Assembly (NCBI GenBank): GCA_010094045.1
Contig: ML986648.1
Location: 42,128-106,127 of the forward strand
Origin: Lojkania enalia
Lineage: Eukaryota > Ascomycota > Dothideomycetes > Pleosporales
Direction of reading: 5' to 3'
DNA length: 64,000 nt
The notes under the pieces are model-generated. The model was not told where the DNA came from. It made no database searches and saw only the letters and a program-made list of their open reading frames with translations. Made by a program: the position numbers and the translations under genes. Numbering within the stretch: position 1 is the first letter of the stretch; every line of letters begins with the position of its first letter. Shown piece after piece: positions 1 through 12,673 of the stretch.

Positions 1-1483
1 TTAGTAACCTAAGCGCGTAATAGTACGTTTTTATATATTATATATATAGCACCCTTTATAAACTATTTAAACGCCTCTACTATTAAAGTAGGTAAGCTAT
101 TTAGGTACTTTTAAACTCTTAATCGAATATATATAGATTAAGACTTAAATTCGATAGGATTACTTAGTATTTTTAACTCTTAAAGGGTATCTTTAACTAT
201 AAAAGGTATTAGCGTATATAGTCGAACTTTAAGCTTTAATAGTACTACATCTAGGTTAAATAGAACTAGGCTAACGCCTTAAAAGCTATTTAGGATATTA
301 CTTTTTATAATTACTACGTTAAAAGCTACTTTAAAGTAGAGTAAGAACTTAATTTTTATAATATAGTTAATATAACCGCGTATTAGCTGCTCGACTTAGT
401 ACCCGTATACAGTCTTTAAAGGTGAGAAACAACCTATATCTAATAGCTGTAGTAGATGCGACAAATATAGAGGTATATAGAGAGTAATAATATTCTTTTT
501 CTTATAGAGCTGCCTAAATTCAAGCGAGTCGTAGCTCTTATAACTGTCGAGAATTAGTAATTAATACGTACTAATAGTACGATTCTTTATATACGTGTTA
601 AAGTGCTTTAACTACTTAATACTAATATTATTTATCGTCTAGCCGTTATTAGTAACCTGTATAGCCCAGGTTAGTAGAATATTATCTTCTTTATACTATA
701 TAGAGAGGTAGTAGGTACCTATAAAGATAATAAAAAGTAGTATCGCCTATCCTATCGCGTTAATACCCTAGATAACTATAGTCTACTCGCGATTACCTGG
801 CTAGAGCTGCTTTAGTCGATTCTGTCTCTTAGAGCTAGTAACTACTACTCCTATTAATATTACGCCTATTATAAAGTCTAATTTATTAAAGTTGTATATA
901 TCTTTGTTAATAATACTATACTTAGCCTTTATATTCTATATAAGGTAGAACTAGCCTTCTATAACTTTAGGATCCTTATATTTAGCTTTTAAATAGTTGT
1001 ACTTTTAATTAAATTTAACCTTAAGCTTAGGCGTACGTTTAATAAAATTCTCTACCCAGTTCTTTTTAACCTAGCTAGTAGAGTACGTAGCTAGTAGTAA
1101 ATTAGCTATATTTTAAACAGCAGCAAGCTATAACGGAAATTCTCTTATATCTAGATCTAGTATATACTGAACAATTACCCACTCCTTAGTCTTACTAAGC
1201 TTTATTAAATTAGGCCGGCAATCGCGTTATAGAGCTATTCCTTACCTTTATATACTAAGTATATTTTAGGAGATATTATAGATTAATATAATATAATATA
1301 TAGTTAGTATCGCGTCTTATTAAAGAGCTTAAAGTATAAGCTGTATTCTAGCTTCTTTCTAAATTAATTCTGCAGTTGTTAGTTATAGTATAATACTATA
1401 AAGTATAATTATCGCGATTTTAGTAGGGTTTTAGCATTATAATTAGCTTGCTTAGGTAATTAGCTCGCTTGTACTGTACGTTA
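1..1483 (-). mobile_element. RIP-degraded pogo/Fot1-type transposon, family B, copy 1 (left end outside window)
   Basis: This stretch is very AT-rich, rich in TpA, and has stops in every frame. It aligns by eye with 43640-44556 and 50317-50996; for example the motif around 800-850 recurs at 43877-43925 and 50322-50370. The best-preserved copy (50317-50996) reads on the minus strand as a pogo/Fot1 transposase N-terminus with a CENP-B-type DNA-binding region, so this copy is the same family on the same strand. Its right terminus at about 1437-1483 carries the family's inverted-repeat end, two spaced GCTCGCTT-like modules followed by ACGTTA. The transposase C-terminal end would lie left of base 1. 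No functional ORF remains. Confidence 0.7.
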
Positions 1484-2110
1484 TAGTACTATTAAAGCTT
1501 AATATTAAGCTTCGTACTCTATTACTACTACTAGTAGCTAGTTGCTTCTAGGAGTTAAAAATACTAACTAATACCGTCGAACTAGGGTCTTAAATAATAC
1601 TAATTTAAGACTATATTACTAGATATTAGAATAGCTTATCTACTATAATTAATAATTCTCTTAATTCGCTTACTAAAAATACTATATAAATAGCTTATTT
1701 ATGCGTACTATTTAAGTATTAGGTTAGTTAGCTTTAAGAAGTAAATAAGGCTCTATTACAGCGCAAAAAGCGATTAAAAAAGGTTCTATAGAAGTAAGAT
1801 AGTCTTACTAAGGCTAAAACTGCTGAGATAGCTATTTAAAAGGAGGTAGATAAGCAGCTAGAGGATAAAGTACGCGTAGGTAGGAAGCGTAGAAGAGTAG
1901 GTATATTATACTAGAAGTGCTGCAGCCGCTGCAGCAAGCTTAAATATAATACTAGAACTTATATTGTAGTAGATAAATAGTATATCTATCCCCTATTAAA
2001 TTATTATAGTAATACCTATAGGTATTATTATAATATACGCCTTTAAATATAGAGATAGTTAATAAGGTAGGCGACTTACTTAAGTAGGTAACCTACTTAT
2101 AAAATACATT
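1484..2110 (+). mobile_element. RIP-degraded pogo-type transposon fragment: transposase C-terminus and right terminus
   Basis: Reading on the plus strand with many stops, this fragment resembles the basic C-terminal tail of pogo/Fot1 transposases: an Arg/Lys-rich stretch near 1840-1900 followed by hydrophobic and polar residues. It ends near 2060-2105 in a terminal repeat with spaced AAGTAGG modules. That end resembles the termini of the 1844-bp family at 7651-9494, so this may be a related element in the opposite orientation. The left junction abuts the family B terminus at 1483. The assignment rests on short degenerate matches. Confidence 0.45.
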
Positions 2111-3175
2111 ACTATTAATTAATACTTAACTTAATACTTATAATCTACTAGTACTACTATTTACTAATAAACTATTTAAATCTAATATAAAAGAAGATTT
2201 TAAAGTAACTAATTTATAACCTCTATATAGCTTAAAGCCTAAATAATACTACTTAAAATTCTATTTATTAAACTATACTTAATATAATTATTAGCTACTT
2301 AAAATATTATACTAGTTAGAAGAATTTAAAACTAAAACTAACTTAACTTTAAATAAAGATTATAGTTAAAAAGATCTATCTAAACTTAAATACTTAAAGT
2401 TTATATTATAATTAGATATATATTATATAGATACTATATTATTAGTTTAATTCTTCTAATAATCTAACTATAAAATCTTTACTATATTAATAGCTAATAT
2501 TAATAAAGCTTTAGTTTTAAAGGTATATACTAACCCTATTACTAAAGTACTTAAAGAATACTATAATCTATTATCTATCTTCTTATATAAGAATATAGAT
2601 AAACTACTAAAATAATAATTATATAATTATAAAATTAAATTAGAGAATAATAAGTAGACTAGTTTTAGTCTACTCTATAAAATATTCTAAAATAAGTTAA
2701 AAGTATTAAGAAAGTACTTTAATAAGAACTTATTTAAAAGATTTATTAGAGTAAGCTTATTACTAATAACTATACCTATAATTTTTATAAAAAAATTTAG
2801 AAGTAGTTTCTAATTCTATATAAATTATAAAGTCTTAAATATTATTACTATTAAGAACTAATACCTAATTCTACTAATTTAAGAAATATTAACCTAATTT
2901 AATAAGGCTAAATATTATATAAAATTTAATATTATTACTATATTTAATAAGTTAAGAATTATTAAAGAAGATAAATAGAAGACTATCTTTTATATATATT
3001 ATAAACTATTTAAATACTTAGTAATACTTTTTAATTTAACTAATATTTTAAGTATATTCTAGTACTTTATAAATAATATACTAAAATTATATTTTAATAT
3101 ATTTTATATTACCTATAATATATTCTACTATTAAAGTAGTTAAACTATTAAAGTAGCTACTTTTTTTTAGCATAA
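2111..3175 (+). mobile_element. RIP-degraded Ty3/Gypsy retrotransposon fragment (family C, reverse transcriptase region)
   Basis: Around 2815-3110 the plus strand translates, with stops, into the core of a Gypsy reverse transcriptase: a YINY..LN.ITIKN motif, then KFNIITIFNKLRI and FKYLVILFNLTNILSIF. The same segment recurs in opposite orientation at about 7000-7640, which shows it is a repeat family. The matching order is that of the Ty3/Gypsy RT fingers and palm. The upstream part (2110-2800) is too mutated to assign but lies where protease and gag-pol linker would be expected. The fragment stops abruptly near 3130-3175 in a short T-rich run. Confidence 0.6.
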
Positions 3176-4950
3176 TAAATACTATATATAAAAAGTTAAT
3201 TTACTTAATATTAATAAGAGATTCTATATATAATATAATTTTATCTAATTTAGAATTTTCTCTACTATCCTTTTAGCACGTATAAGCATTATATCTAGTT
3301 TTACTATAGTTACTATAGTAGTGTTAAACTGGTTAAACTCTTTCTTAAATATTAGTACTATAAATCTTCTTAAAGGGCTAAAAGCTTATAAATACTTTAG
3401 TAGTTATATATAAAGATCTCTTACTATATAATACTATACTACTATACTAAATATACTTTCTTTTATATATTTTATACTTAGTTACTTCTTCTAATTATCT
3501 TTTAAGCTTAGAGTTATAAGTTTAAAGAAGTATATTCTAATATAGTATTAATTTAGCACCTTTTATAAGCTGTAAGAATCCTTCTTATACCTTTTTTAGT
3601 AATTATATAAAGGACTTTTATATAAGTATTAATTATAACCCAAATTTATATATATTATTTAGAGTTTTAGACTATTAAAAGTCTTCTTATAGAAGTAGTT
3701 CTAGTAGGGTATATAGTTATATATTAAAGTAATTTAATATAACCTATATATTTAGAGGAATAATTCTTATTACTTTAAAGGTCTTTTAATAGTTCTTATA
3801 TATAAATATATTAAAAAACGCGTTCTTAAAAGCTAGAAAGAAGTCTTCTTTATTAATATAGTAGACGTATTAGCACGCTAAGTCTTATATATACTATAAG
3901 TACTTTAGCTTTAATAGTAAGAAATAAACTATATTAAGAGACTAAAATATATATAATAAATAAGAAGGTATATAAAACGTTAGAATCTTTTATATAAGGT
4001 AGTAATCTTTAAATTTCTAGTTAAAGTAGCTTTTATAGCTGTCTAAAATAAGTAGTCTATATAATTCTACCTAATACATCTTTATATACTTATTAAAGTA
4101 CTTTAGCTACTTAAAACTAAATATATTATTTATCTAGCTGTTCTTAAAAACTAAAATTTTCTAATTATATAGTATACCTACTTTTTTATATTATATAAAG
4201 ATATAAATATATCTTTTATAGATATTAAATAGTAGAATTATATATTATAAACGTTTACGTATAATTAATTAATTATACTTTAAGTAGTTAACTCTATTAT
4301 TATATACTATATATAAATATTAAAATATTATATAAAGAATAGAGATATCTATATTATATAAGTTTTTATAGGAGCTAGGTCTATACTATTATATAGGCTA
4401 GTTAGATTAGTAAAAATCTTCTTCTATTATAGTTATAATAAGTCGGTTATATTCTAGCTAGCAGCTAATAGTTGTTACTAGTAGCTAGTTCGGGTATTAT
4501 AGTAAAGGTAGTATAGATATAGAGGTATTATAGTATTATTATAATAATACCCCTCTTTTAATTATAAGCTTTTATAAGTTAGGTTTTTATATTATATTTA
4601 GGTTATTTATAATTAAATAGTTATTATTAATACTAGTATTAGTTAAAATTATAAATATACTAGTATAATTAGTTGTTATTATATAGTAGTATTATACTAA
4701 AGATTAGGCTAGATTATATATATATTAGTATAACTAGTAGTTAATAGTAGTACTATATTAGGGATTAAGTCGGTTTAGTTTATATAATAGTACTATACTA
4801 AAGATTAGTAGTAATATTATTACTAGTATTATATTAGTATAATATTATTATAGACGTTTAAGAATATACTTAAATTAGACTCTAATATCTAATTAAAAAT
4901 CTAGATATAATATTATATTTAGATTTTATTTATTTAGATTTCTAGTATAA
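3176..4950 (-). mobile_element. Degraded repeat block, at least partly pogo-type transposon
   Basis: The part around 3890-4150 resembles the transposase region of the 1844-bp pogo family, for example the shared words near 4085-4145 and 8630-8690, including TTATTTATCTAGCTGTTCTT. It is therefore probably a third, older and more eroded relative on the minus strand. The rest (about 4200-4950) is AT-rich sequence in which I can identify nothing. Confidence 0.4.
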
Positions 4951-7650
4951 TAATCTTCTATAGTAGTTATCTTAGTAAAATTATTAGCCGGGTACTATTC
5001 TAGGTTATAATAGCTAGTTTACTTAATTATGTATTTATACTAGTATTTCTATTAGTTATAGTAGAAGTCTTCTATTTACTTAATAAGGTATTTTAATTCT
5101 TTATTAATTTTAATAGGTTTAGGGTTATATATTTATTAATTAGATAAGTAGTTAAATAATTTAGATACTAACTATAATAGTAATATATAGAATATAAGAT
5201 ATATTTTAGCTAATTTAGATAGCTTTAGTTTATAAATATATAAGAATACCTTTATAATAATTTTATAGGGGCTTATATTCTTCTAATTAAGCTTTTTTAA
5301 TAGTCTTTATATATATATATTTTTAGCGTCTAGCTAGACTAGATTACTAATCTAATAGTTAGAGGCTAATACGCGCTTATAGTTAGTATACTTTTATTAA
5401 AATACTTATATCTAGATAAGTTCTTCTCTAATATACTCTATAATATCTTTTATCTTATTAACTAGTCTATTAGCTTTCTAAACTATTAGAAACTACTTTA
5501 GTAGTTAATAGATTTTTATAGGCAGCTTAAAGTCTATTTAAGAGTACTAGCTAAAATAGACTAGAAATAGAGAAACTTTTATTAATTTAGATACTATATT
5601 ATTTATTTTAAACTATACTATTAGTAGCTATTTAATCTAATTATCTTATTTATAGCTAGTGCAGGCTTAAAGAACTTATTCTATTACTATATTAATATTC
5701 TCTATCTAGCTATTAGTTTTTAAATAGAAACTAGTTAATATATATATATTAATTTACAACTATTTATAGAACTCTTAGTAGAAGGTAGAAATAAACTATA
5801 TTCTATGGTTAGATATAATAGTATATAATAGTTTATAGTAAACCTATATATAATAATAGAATAATTAGATAATATTAAGAGTTTTAATTCTTATATATAG
5901 TATTAAGTATTTATATTTACTAAGTCTATTAACTACTACTATAATATTTATATAACCTTCTAATTCTAATAGATTAGTTATAAAATTTATAGAGATATTT
6001 TAAAACCTTTATTTAGGTATAGATAATAGTTTTAGTAGTTTCTAGTACTTCTCTCTAAAAGTTTTACTTCTTTAATATATATAATAACAGCCTATATATT
6101 ATTATACTAAGTTAAATATCCTTAACTAATAGTACTTATACTAGAGTAGTTCTAAAGTCTTTTCTTAACTAAAGTATTTACTAGATAGTAAATTATAAAT
6201 AGTTTATAGTAGCTTAAACTTTAACTTATTATAGTCTAGTACTATAAGTTAATCTTAGTAGTATAGTTAGTTATTATATTCTTTATAGTTAGTTAGAATT
6301 AAGAGTTTAAATTAAGAGGCTTCTTTTTTTATTAGTTTTAAAGTATTTTAAATTAGATTATTATTTAGATATTCTTTATTAATAATCTCTATAATTAATT
6401 AACCTACTTCTATCTATTAAAATAGTTTAAGATAAATTAATATCTATTAATAACTTTTATAAGCCTCTTCCTATATAAACTTATTTTATAACTTTTAAAT
6501 TAAGGTATTAGGCTTCTTTCTAAGTTTTCTAGGTTAGTATATAATACTAAAGTTAAACCTTAATAGATATTTTAACTAATAAGCTTATTAATAGTTTAAC
6601 TACTTTATTATTATAAAGTACTATAAGTTCTTATAATTATTTAGTACTTCTATAGGAAATACTATACCTTTTAATTTAGGCCTCTATTATTTAAAATATT
6701 AGATAATTATAAGTAACTCTTTATTATATATTTTATAATTACCTTTAATAGAGTTTATATACTTAGAGAAGTAGGTAATAGATTTTAGTTTACTATTAGC
6801 GCCTCTCTAGAATAGTATACTAGCTGTTATAAAATTAAATATATTAGCTTCTACTACTATTAGTAGCTTAAAGTTAAAATATTAGAGAATTAATATAAAT
6901 ATAAAAATATTCTTTAGATAGTTAAAATAATATTAATAGCTATTATTCTAGTTAAATTAAGTATTCTTTTTAGTTAGAACTATTAAAGAGGAGACTTTCT
7001 ATAAGAAGTTATTAATAAATTTTTAGTGGAAATTTACGAAGCTTATAAAAGTTTAAATATCTTTTATATTCTTAGAATATTTCTAGTTAACAATTATTTC
7101 TACCTTTTTTAGGTCTATATAAATCTCTTCTATAATAATTATATACTTTAGGTAGATTACTTCTAACTAGTAGAACTTATATTTATCTATATTAAACTAT
7201 AAACTATTTACTTTTAAGGCTTTAAGAACTAGCTAGATATATTACTTATAATCTTTTAAATTCTTACTAAATATTAGAATATTATTAATATAAGTAGTAT
7301 AGAATATATTAAAATATAGTTTTAATATATTATTTATAAAATACTAGAATATACTTAGAGTATTAGCTAGGTTAAAAAGTATTACTAGATATTTAAACAG
7401 CTTATAATATATATAAAAGGTAGTTTTCTATTTATCTCTTTTAATAATTCTTAGCTTATTAAATATAATAATAATATTAAATTTTATATAGTATTTAGTT
7501 TTATTAAATTAAGTTAATATTTCTTAAATTAGTAAAATTAGTTATTCGTTTTTAATAGTAATAGTATTTAGGGCTCTATAGTTTATATAAAATTAGAAAC
7601 CACCTCTAAATTTCTTTATAAAGATTATAAGTATAACTACTAGTAATATA
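4951..7650 (-). mobile_element. RIP-degraded Ty3/Gypsy retrotransposon (family C), pol on minus strand
   Basis: On the minus strand, 7640 down to about 6950 reads as a Gypsy reverse transcriptase with RIP stops: a YINYRALNTITIKN motif, then KFNIIIIFNKLRI, FKYLVILFNLANTLSIF and FVNFYQKFINNFL, in the family's normal order. RNase H and integrase would follow toward lower coordinates (about 6900-5400), where the sequence is consistent but not readable with confidence. The right side is cut at 7650 by the pogo element starting at 7651, so the element is interrupted or truncated there. LTRs were not identified. Confidence 0.65.
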
Positions 7651-9494
7651 CCTTATAAGTAAGCGGCTTATATAAGTAAGCGGTCTACTCTATTAACTTT
7701 TTTAACCTTTATATATATATAGCTTAACAACTAAGTAATATAATAGCAATTTATAACTTGCGCGATTATTCTATAGAAACCTCTATATCCTTCTAGTATA
7801 TATAAGAATTATATCTAGTTTTACTGTAGCAGCTATAGCGTGCTTTATACTATCCGCTTATACCTAATCGCACCCTAAATTAGTATATTATAGCCCGAGT
7901 TTCCTTCTTATTATCCTTTTTAGCAATAATTATCTCTTCTTATACTTTTATTAGGGTCCCTTACGCTTAAATCCGCCTTTTTTTCCGCTGTTTCTATTTT
8001 ATTACTACTTTATTCGCTTCTTAAAGGCTGACGATTTTATTATATATTAACCTAATCTAATATATTATTTTTATAGAGCCTTTTTTAAGTTAATTTAGCT
8101 TCTTAATAATAGAAGCTAGCGAAGAACTTATATCTCTTTAAATCTAATTACGAATTAATATTAATTAAGCTTTTAGCTCGTATATATTACTTAGTATTTT
8201 TACTTCTTATAGGGTATTATCTTATACTAGTAGTATTAGCGTATAAAGCTTTATATAAAGCTTTAAAAGTACCGCTTCTAAATTAAATAGAATTAGACTA
8301 GCTCCTTAAAAGCTTATATAAATATTATTCTTTATAATTAATATATTAAAAGCAGCTTTAAAAGCTAAAAAGAACTTAAGTTTTATAATATAGTTAATAT
8401 AATTATATACTAAAACTAAGATCTAATATCTATATATATACTTTAATAGTAAAAAGTAGCCTATATCTAGTAGCTGTAATAGATATAATAAATAAGCTAG
8501 TATATAGAGTAAAATAATACTCTATTCCTCGTAGAGTTTCTAAAAATTAAGCGAGTTATAGCTATTATAGCTATTAAAGATTAGTAGTTAATACACGCCT
8601 ACTATATAATCCTTTATATACCTATAAAAGTACTTTAACTACTTAATACCGAGTTTATTTATTATCTAGCTGTTCTTACTAACTATAATAGCTCAGTTCT
8701 TAGGTATATTATCGCCTTTATACTAGGTAGAGAGATAGTAGTAGCTAGCGATAATAATAAAGGGTAGGAGTACCTAACTAGTAGTATTAATCTTCTAAAT
8801 TACTAAAATCTATTTATAATTACTTAATTAAATTACCTTTAGTCGATTATATCTCTCTATACCTATAATAACTAGTTATAATAAAATAATATCTATTTAA
8901 AAGCTAGATTTATTAAAGTTATATATATCTTTATCTATAATATTATACTTCTCTTTAGTACGCTATATAAACTTAAACCAGCCTTTAATTACTTTAGAAT
9001 CTTTATATAAAGCTTTCTAGTAATTATAAAGCTAATTTAGGCGTATCTTAAGTTTAGGAGTATATCTAATAAAGTTTCTAGGCTAATATATACTAATCTA
9101 GTCTATACTACACTTAGTAAATAAGCTATTAACTATATCTTATATAGTAGCTAAGGTAGATATAAATCCTCGCGAATTTAGGTTAAATATATATTAGATA
9201 ATAACCTCCTCTTTAGATTTTATTAGTCTCTTTAAATTAGGCTTATAATCGCGCTATAAATAGATTCTAATATATTATTAGTATATAGTTATTTAAATTA
9301 TATTAAATATTAAAGTAGCGCGTTTTTTACTATTTATTTAGCTTCTTTTAATAGTTAAAAGAGCTAAATTTACTTAATTCTTGTTTTAGGCTATATTCTT
9401 ATTATTTTATTATTATATTATTATTAAAAGCTTAGGTATCATATTTTAGTAATAGAGTAGACTGCTTACTTATATAAGCTACTTACTTATAAAG
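7651..9494 (-). mobile_element. Pogo/Fot1-type DNA transposon, 1844-bp family A, copy 1 (RIP-degraded)
   Basis: Both ends carry imperfect inverted repeats of about 45 bp. The left begins CCTTATAAGTAAGCGGCTTA and the right ends, reverse-complemented, with a near-identical sequence. Each holds two spaced AAGTAAGC-type modules. TA lies immediately outside each end, the expected pogo/Tc1 target. A second copy of exactly the same length is at 12674-14517 in the same orientation. The transposase is on the minus strand by analogy with families B and E, but RIP has destroyed the ORF. The element interrupts the Gypsy fragment to its left. Confidence 0.75.
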
Positions 9495-9708
9495 TATATT
9501 ACTATATTTTACAATTATATCCTATATAAGCTTATACTATATATTAATAACCTTTAAATTCTCTTATTTTATTTTTTAATAATCTTTTACTTAATTAAAA
9601 GCTATTTTAAACTTATTTATATATACTATAAATTATTTAGACTAATTCTTTTCTATAAATATTCTACTATATATACCTAATAATTTATCTACTATATCTA
9701 CTATCTTA

Positions 9709-9912
9709 CGTTATGGGGATTTTCGGCTAGTCTGCCGAGCTGTATTAGATATCGACGTACGATATCACGGTCCATATCACGCCGGATATCACGCTGGATA
9801 TTAGCTAATATACCCCTTTTTCATGTACATAAATATGGCCCGCTGGCCATCTTCAATCAACCAGTTCAGCTCCTCATCTCCCTCCCTGAGACAAGATTCG
9901 CCTCTCACCACA
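9709..9912 (+). mobile_element. Solo 204-bp LTR of the Copia-type family, well preserved
   Basis: This is a compact GC-normal block in an AT-rich surround. Its reverse complement matches LTRs at 23334-23537, 24401-24604, 43436-43639 and 49717-49920, all exactly 204 bp. It is flanked by the 5-bp direct repeat TCTTA (9704-9708 and 9913-9917), so it is a genuine solo LTR produced by insertion and then LTR-LTR recombination. It is oriented opposite to the other four copies. It begins CGTTATGG where TGTTATGG is expected, a change that RIP would not make. Its low mutation load suggests it is younger than its surroundings or escaped RIP. Confidence 0.85.
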
Positions 9913-9917
9913 TCTTA

Positions 9918-12673
9918 TATAGCTAGAGTATAAATCCTTATAAATTAAGATTAAAAATATATTATATAATTGTTTATTCTTTAATTATTATAAACTTCTA
10001 GTAATTTAGTTATATATAAGAGTAAAATACAATTCTATAAAGTTGAGTAGAGAGTTATTAATATTATATATTAAAAGCTATAGTAGCACGTTATATACTC
10101 TTAAACTAGCCTAATTTATACGCCTATAAGGTAAGCTTAATTCTACCTTCTTATTAAATTAATAGAAGGTTATATTATAGATTTATTATAGTTTATATAT
10201 AGTATTTATAATACTAAGAAAAAGTAGCTACTTTAATAGTTTAGCTGCTTCGATAGTAGAATATATTATCTATTTTATATAGAGTAGAAGTATTATATCT
10301 ATTAGAGAAAGTTATAGTTTAATCTAGTTATAGTCCTTAATCTAATAATACTTAGATTTATAACTATAGTAGAAGTTATAATTATAATAATAATAGTAGT
10401 AGGTTAATAATATAAAAGAAGAGTATAATCTTATCTAAGTATTACTAATATTTATATATTTAGGAGAAGGAGATTTAACTAGTTAAGTATTAGTTTAAAA
10501 GAACTATTTCTAGCTAGTTAGCTAGTATTTAGTATAATAATTAATATATTAAATAAGCTTAATATAGTTATTGTATTACTAATAGAATAGAGAGTTATTT
10601 AATTCCTTAAGAAGTTAGTAGAAAGAGAAGATTTAAAAATATATTAGGCTATAACTAAATATCTATCTTATATAAAAAGTAACTTATTATTCTTCTAATA
10701 TACTAATATAAAATATTAAACTACCTTCTATTTCTTATATAAATTATAATAGAGGTACTAGAAGAATAAAAAGATTATTTTAGAATTCTAGAACTAGCTA
10801 TTTTTAATAGTTTAGTAGAAGTATAATATTAATATCTACTATAACTATTTAAGTTAGTTCTAGATATAGTTAAATATATTAACTCTATTAAGCTAGTTTA
10901 AATAAAATTTAACTTTAATAAATAGAAGTTATATTTAAAATATATATAGTTTAACGTTAAAATATAAAGTATTTAGGAGTTAAAAATAAAAGGTAGTAAA
11001 AAATTAGAGCTAGAAGATAATAATATATACTAAGTTAAGATTAAATTAAAACTATTAGATTTTAGATTACTAGTTCTAAAGCTCCTACTATAGCTATTAT
11101 ATAAGTAGTAGAATAGCTATTAGACTAGTATTTTAGCTAGATATTACTAGAAAGAAAGAAAAAATTTAGATAAAAAATAATAAAAATTTCTATTTAAAGA
11201 TTTATAGTAGCTATCTAGCTACTATTACTATATAACTAGATAAGCTATTCTAATATTATAAGAGGTTATAAGTAGAGATAATAAGACTTATCTAATACTT
11301 AATATAGTATACTATATATAGATCTTAGATATTATATAAGAAAATAGTTAAAGAGTAAGCTGTATATAAAGTAAATAGAAAGATAAGAAGAAAGAAGAAA
11401 ATATATATATAGAAGTAAACGCGCTATATATAGGTATTAGAGGGAAATATAAGAATACTATAATAGTTATATATTAAATACTATCTTTTTATTTTTAATA
11501 ATAATACTATTCGCCTTTAACTTATATAGTATTATTATAATAAAATAGCTGCTAGATATTCTAGAAGATTTAAAATATATAAACTTCTATTATATAACTA
11601 CTAGTAGTTAAATATAAGTTATACTATATAATAATAGATATATAATTACTATATTTATATAAGATTAAAAGTTTTAAGAATACTATATTAAGAATTATTA
11701 TAACTACTAGAAGCTCTTATAAAATAGTAGAAGGATATTATAATAGACTTTATTATAAACTTATTATAAAGTAAGTTAAAAGTTATAAGTTAAATATACT
11801 ATAATATTATAGTAGTTATAGACTAGCTTTCTAAATAGTAATACTTTATTCTATATAACTTTATAAAAGTAAAATACATAGTTTACTTATTTTTCTATTA
11901 TATTTAGAAGTATTATAAACTTTTAAGATTTATAATTTCTAATTATAGGTTATAATTTATATCTAAACTATAATAATAAATATACTTATAATTAAATATT
12001 ATAATAAAACTTTTAACTACTTTTTATTTAAAAATTAATAGATAGTTTAAAAATTTAAACTAAATTCTAGAGTAATACTTTTAATTCTATATTAACTACT
12101 TTTAAAATAACTAGATAAACTAGTTATTAATAGTAGAGTTTACTATAAATAACTATTAATCTAAATTAACTAAGATAACTCTTTTTTATACTATTTATAG
12201 ATAGTACCTATATATAGATTATAAACTATTTCTATCTATAAGTTAACTTCTAACTTATTAGTAGCTAAATATTACTATAGTAGATAAGTTTACTAAAAGT
12301 ATATAAGAATTTATAGAGTATTTCTATATAAAAATTGAATTTATTTAAGTCTAATATATTAAATAAATAGATAAATCTTAATTACTAGCTCTTATATTTA
12401 AGAAGAATAATTAAGTATAGTTTAATATAAGAAATATAAAGATAAAAAGACCTAGTAAAAAATTTTTAGAATAATATATTAGGCTATACTCTATTATTTA
12501 AATAATAAGTCTAGTAGTATACTATATAAAGCTTCTCCTATTAATATAGAACTATAATATTTTCTATACTAGTCTACTTTAACTAATAGTAATAAACCCC
12601 CTACTAGAGTAATAGCTAGAATTAGCCTCTTATATAATTATAGAGAAAGATAAAATAATAAAAGAATAACGTA
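9918..12673 (+). mobile_element. RIP-degraded Ty3/Gypsy retrotransposon fragment with integrase (family C, plus strand)
   Basis: From about 11930 to 12600 the plus strand reads, with stops, as the C-terminal half of a Gypsy integrase and its tail. There is an SNRGLQF-like motif (usual SDRGTQF), a segment corresponding to the region where family members have QTERxNQxLEQYLR, then INYFQ, NNYQSKLT and, at about 12260-12480, a chromovirus-type tail (VDKFTKSIQEFIE, then RNIKIKRPSKKF). RNase H probably lies upstream. The element is cut on the right by the pogo copy at 12674. Orientation is opposite to the Gypsy fragment at 4951-7650. Confidence 0.65.
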
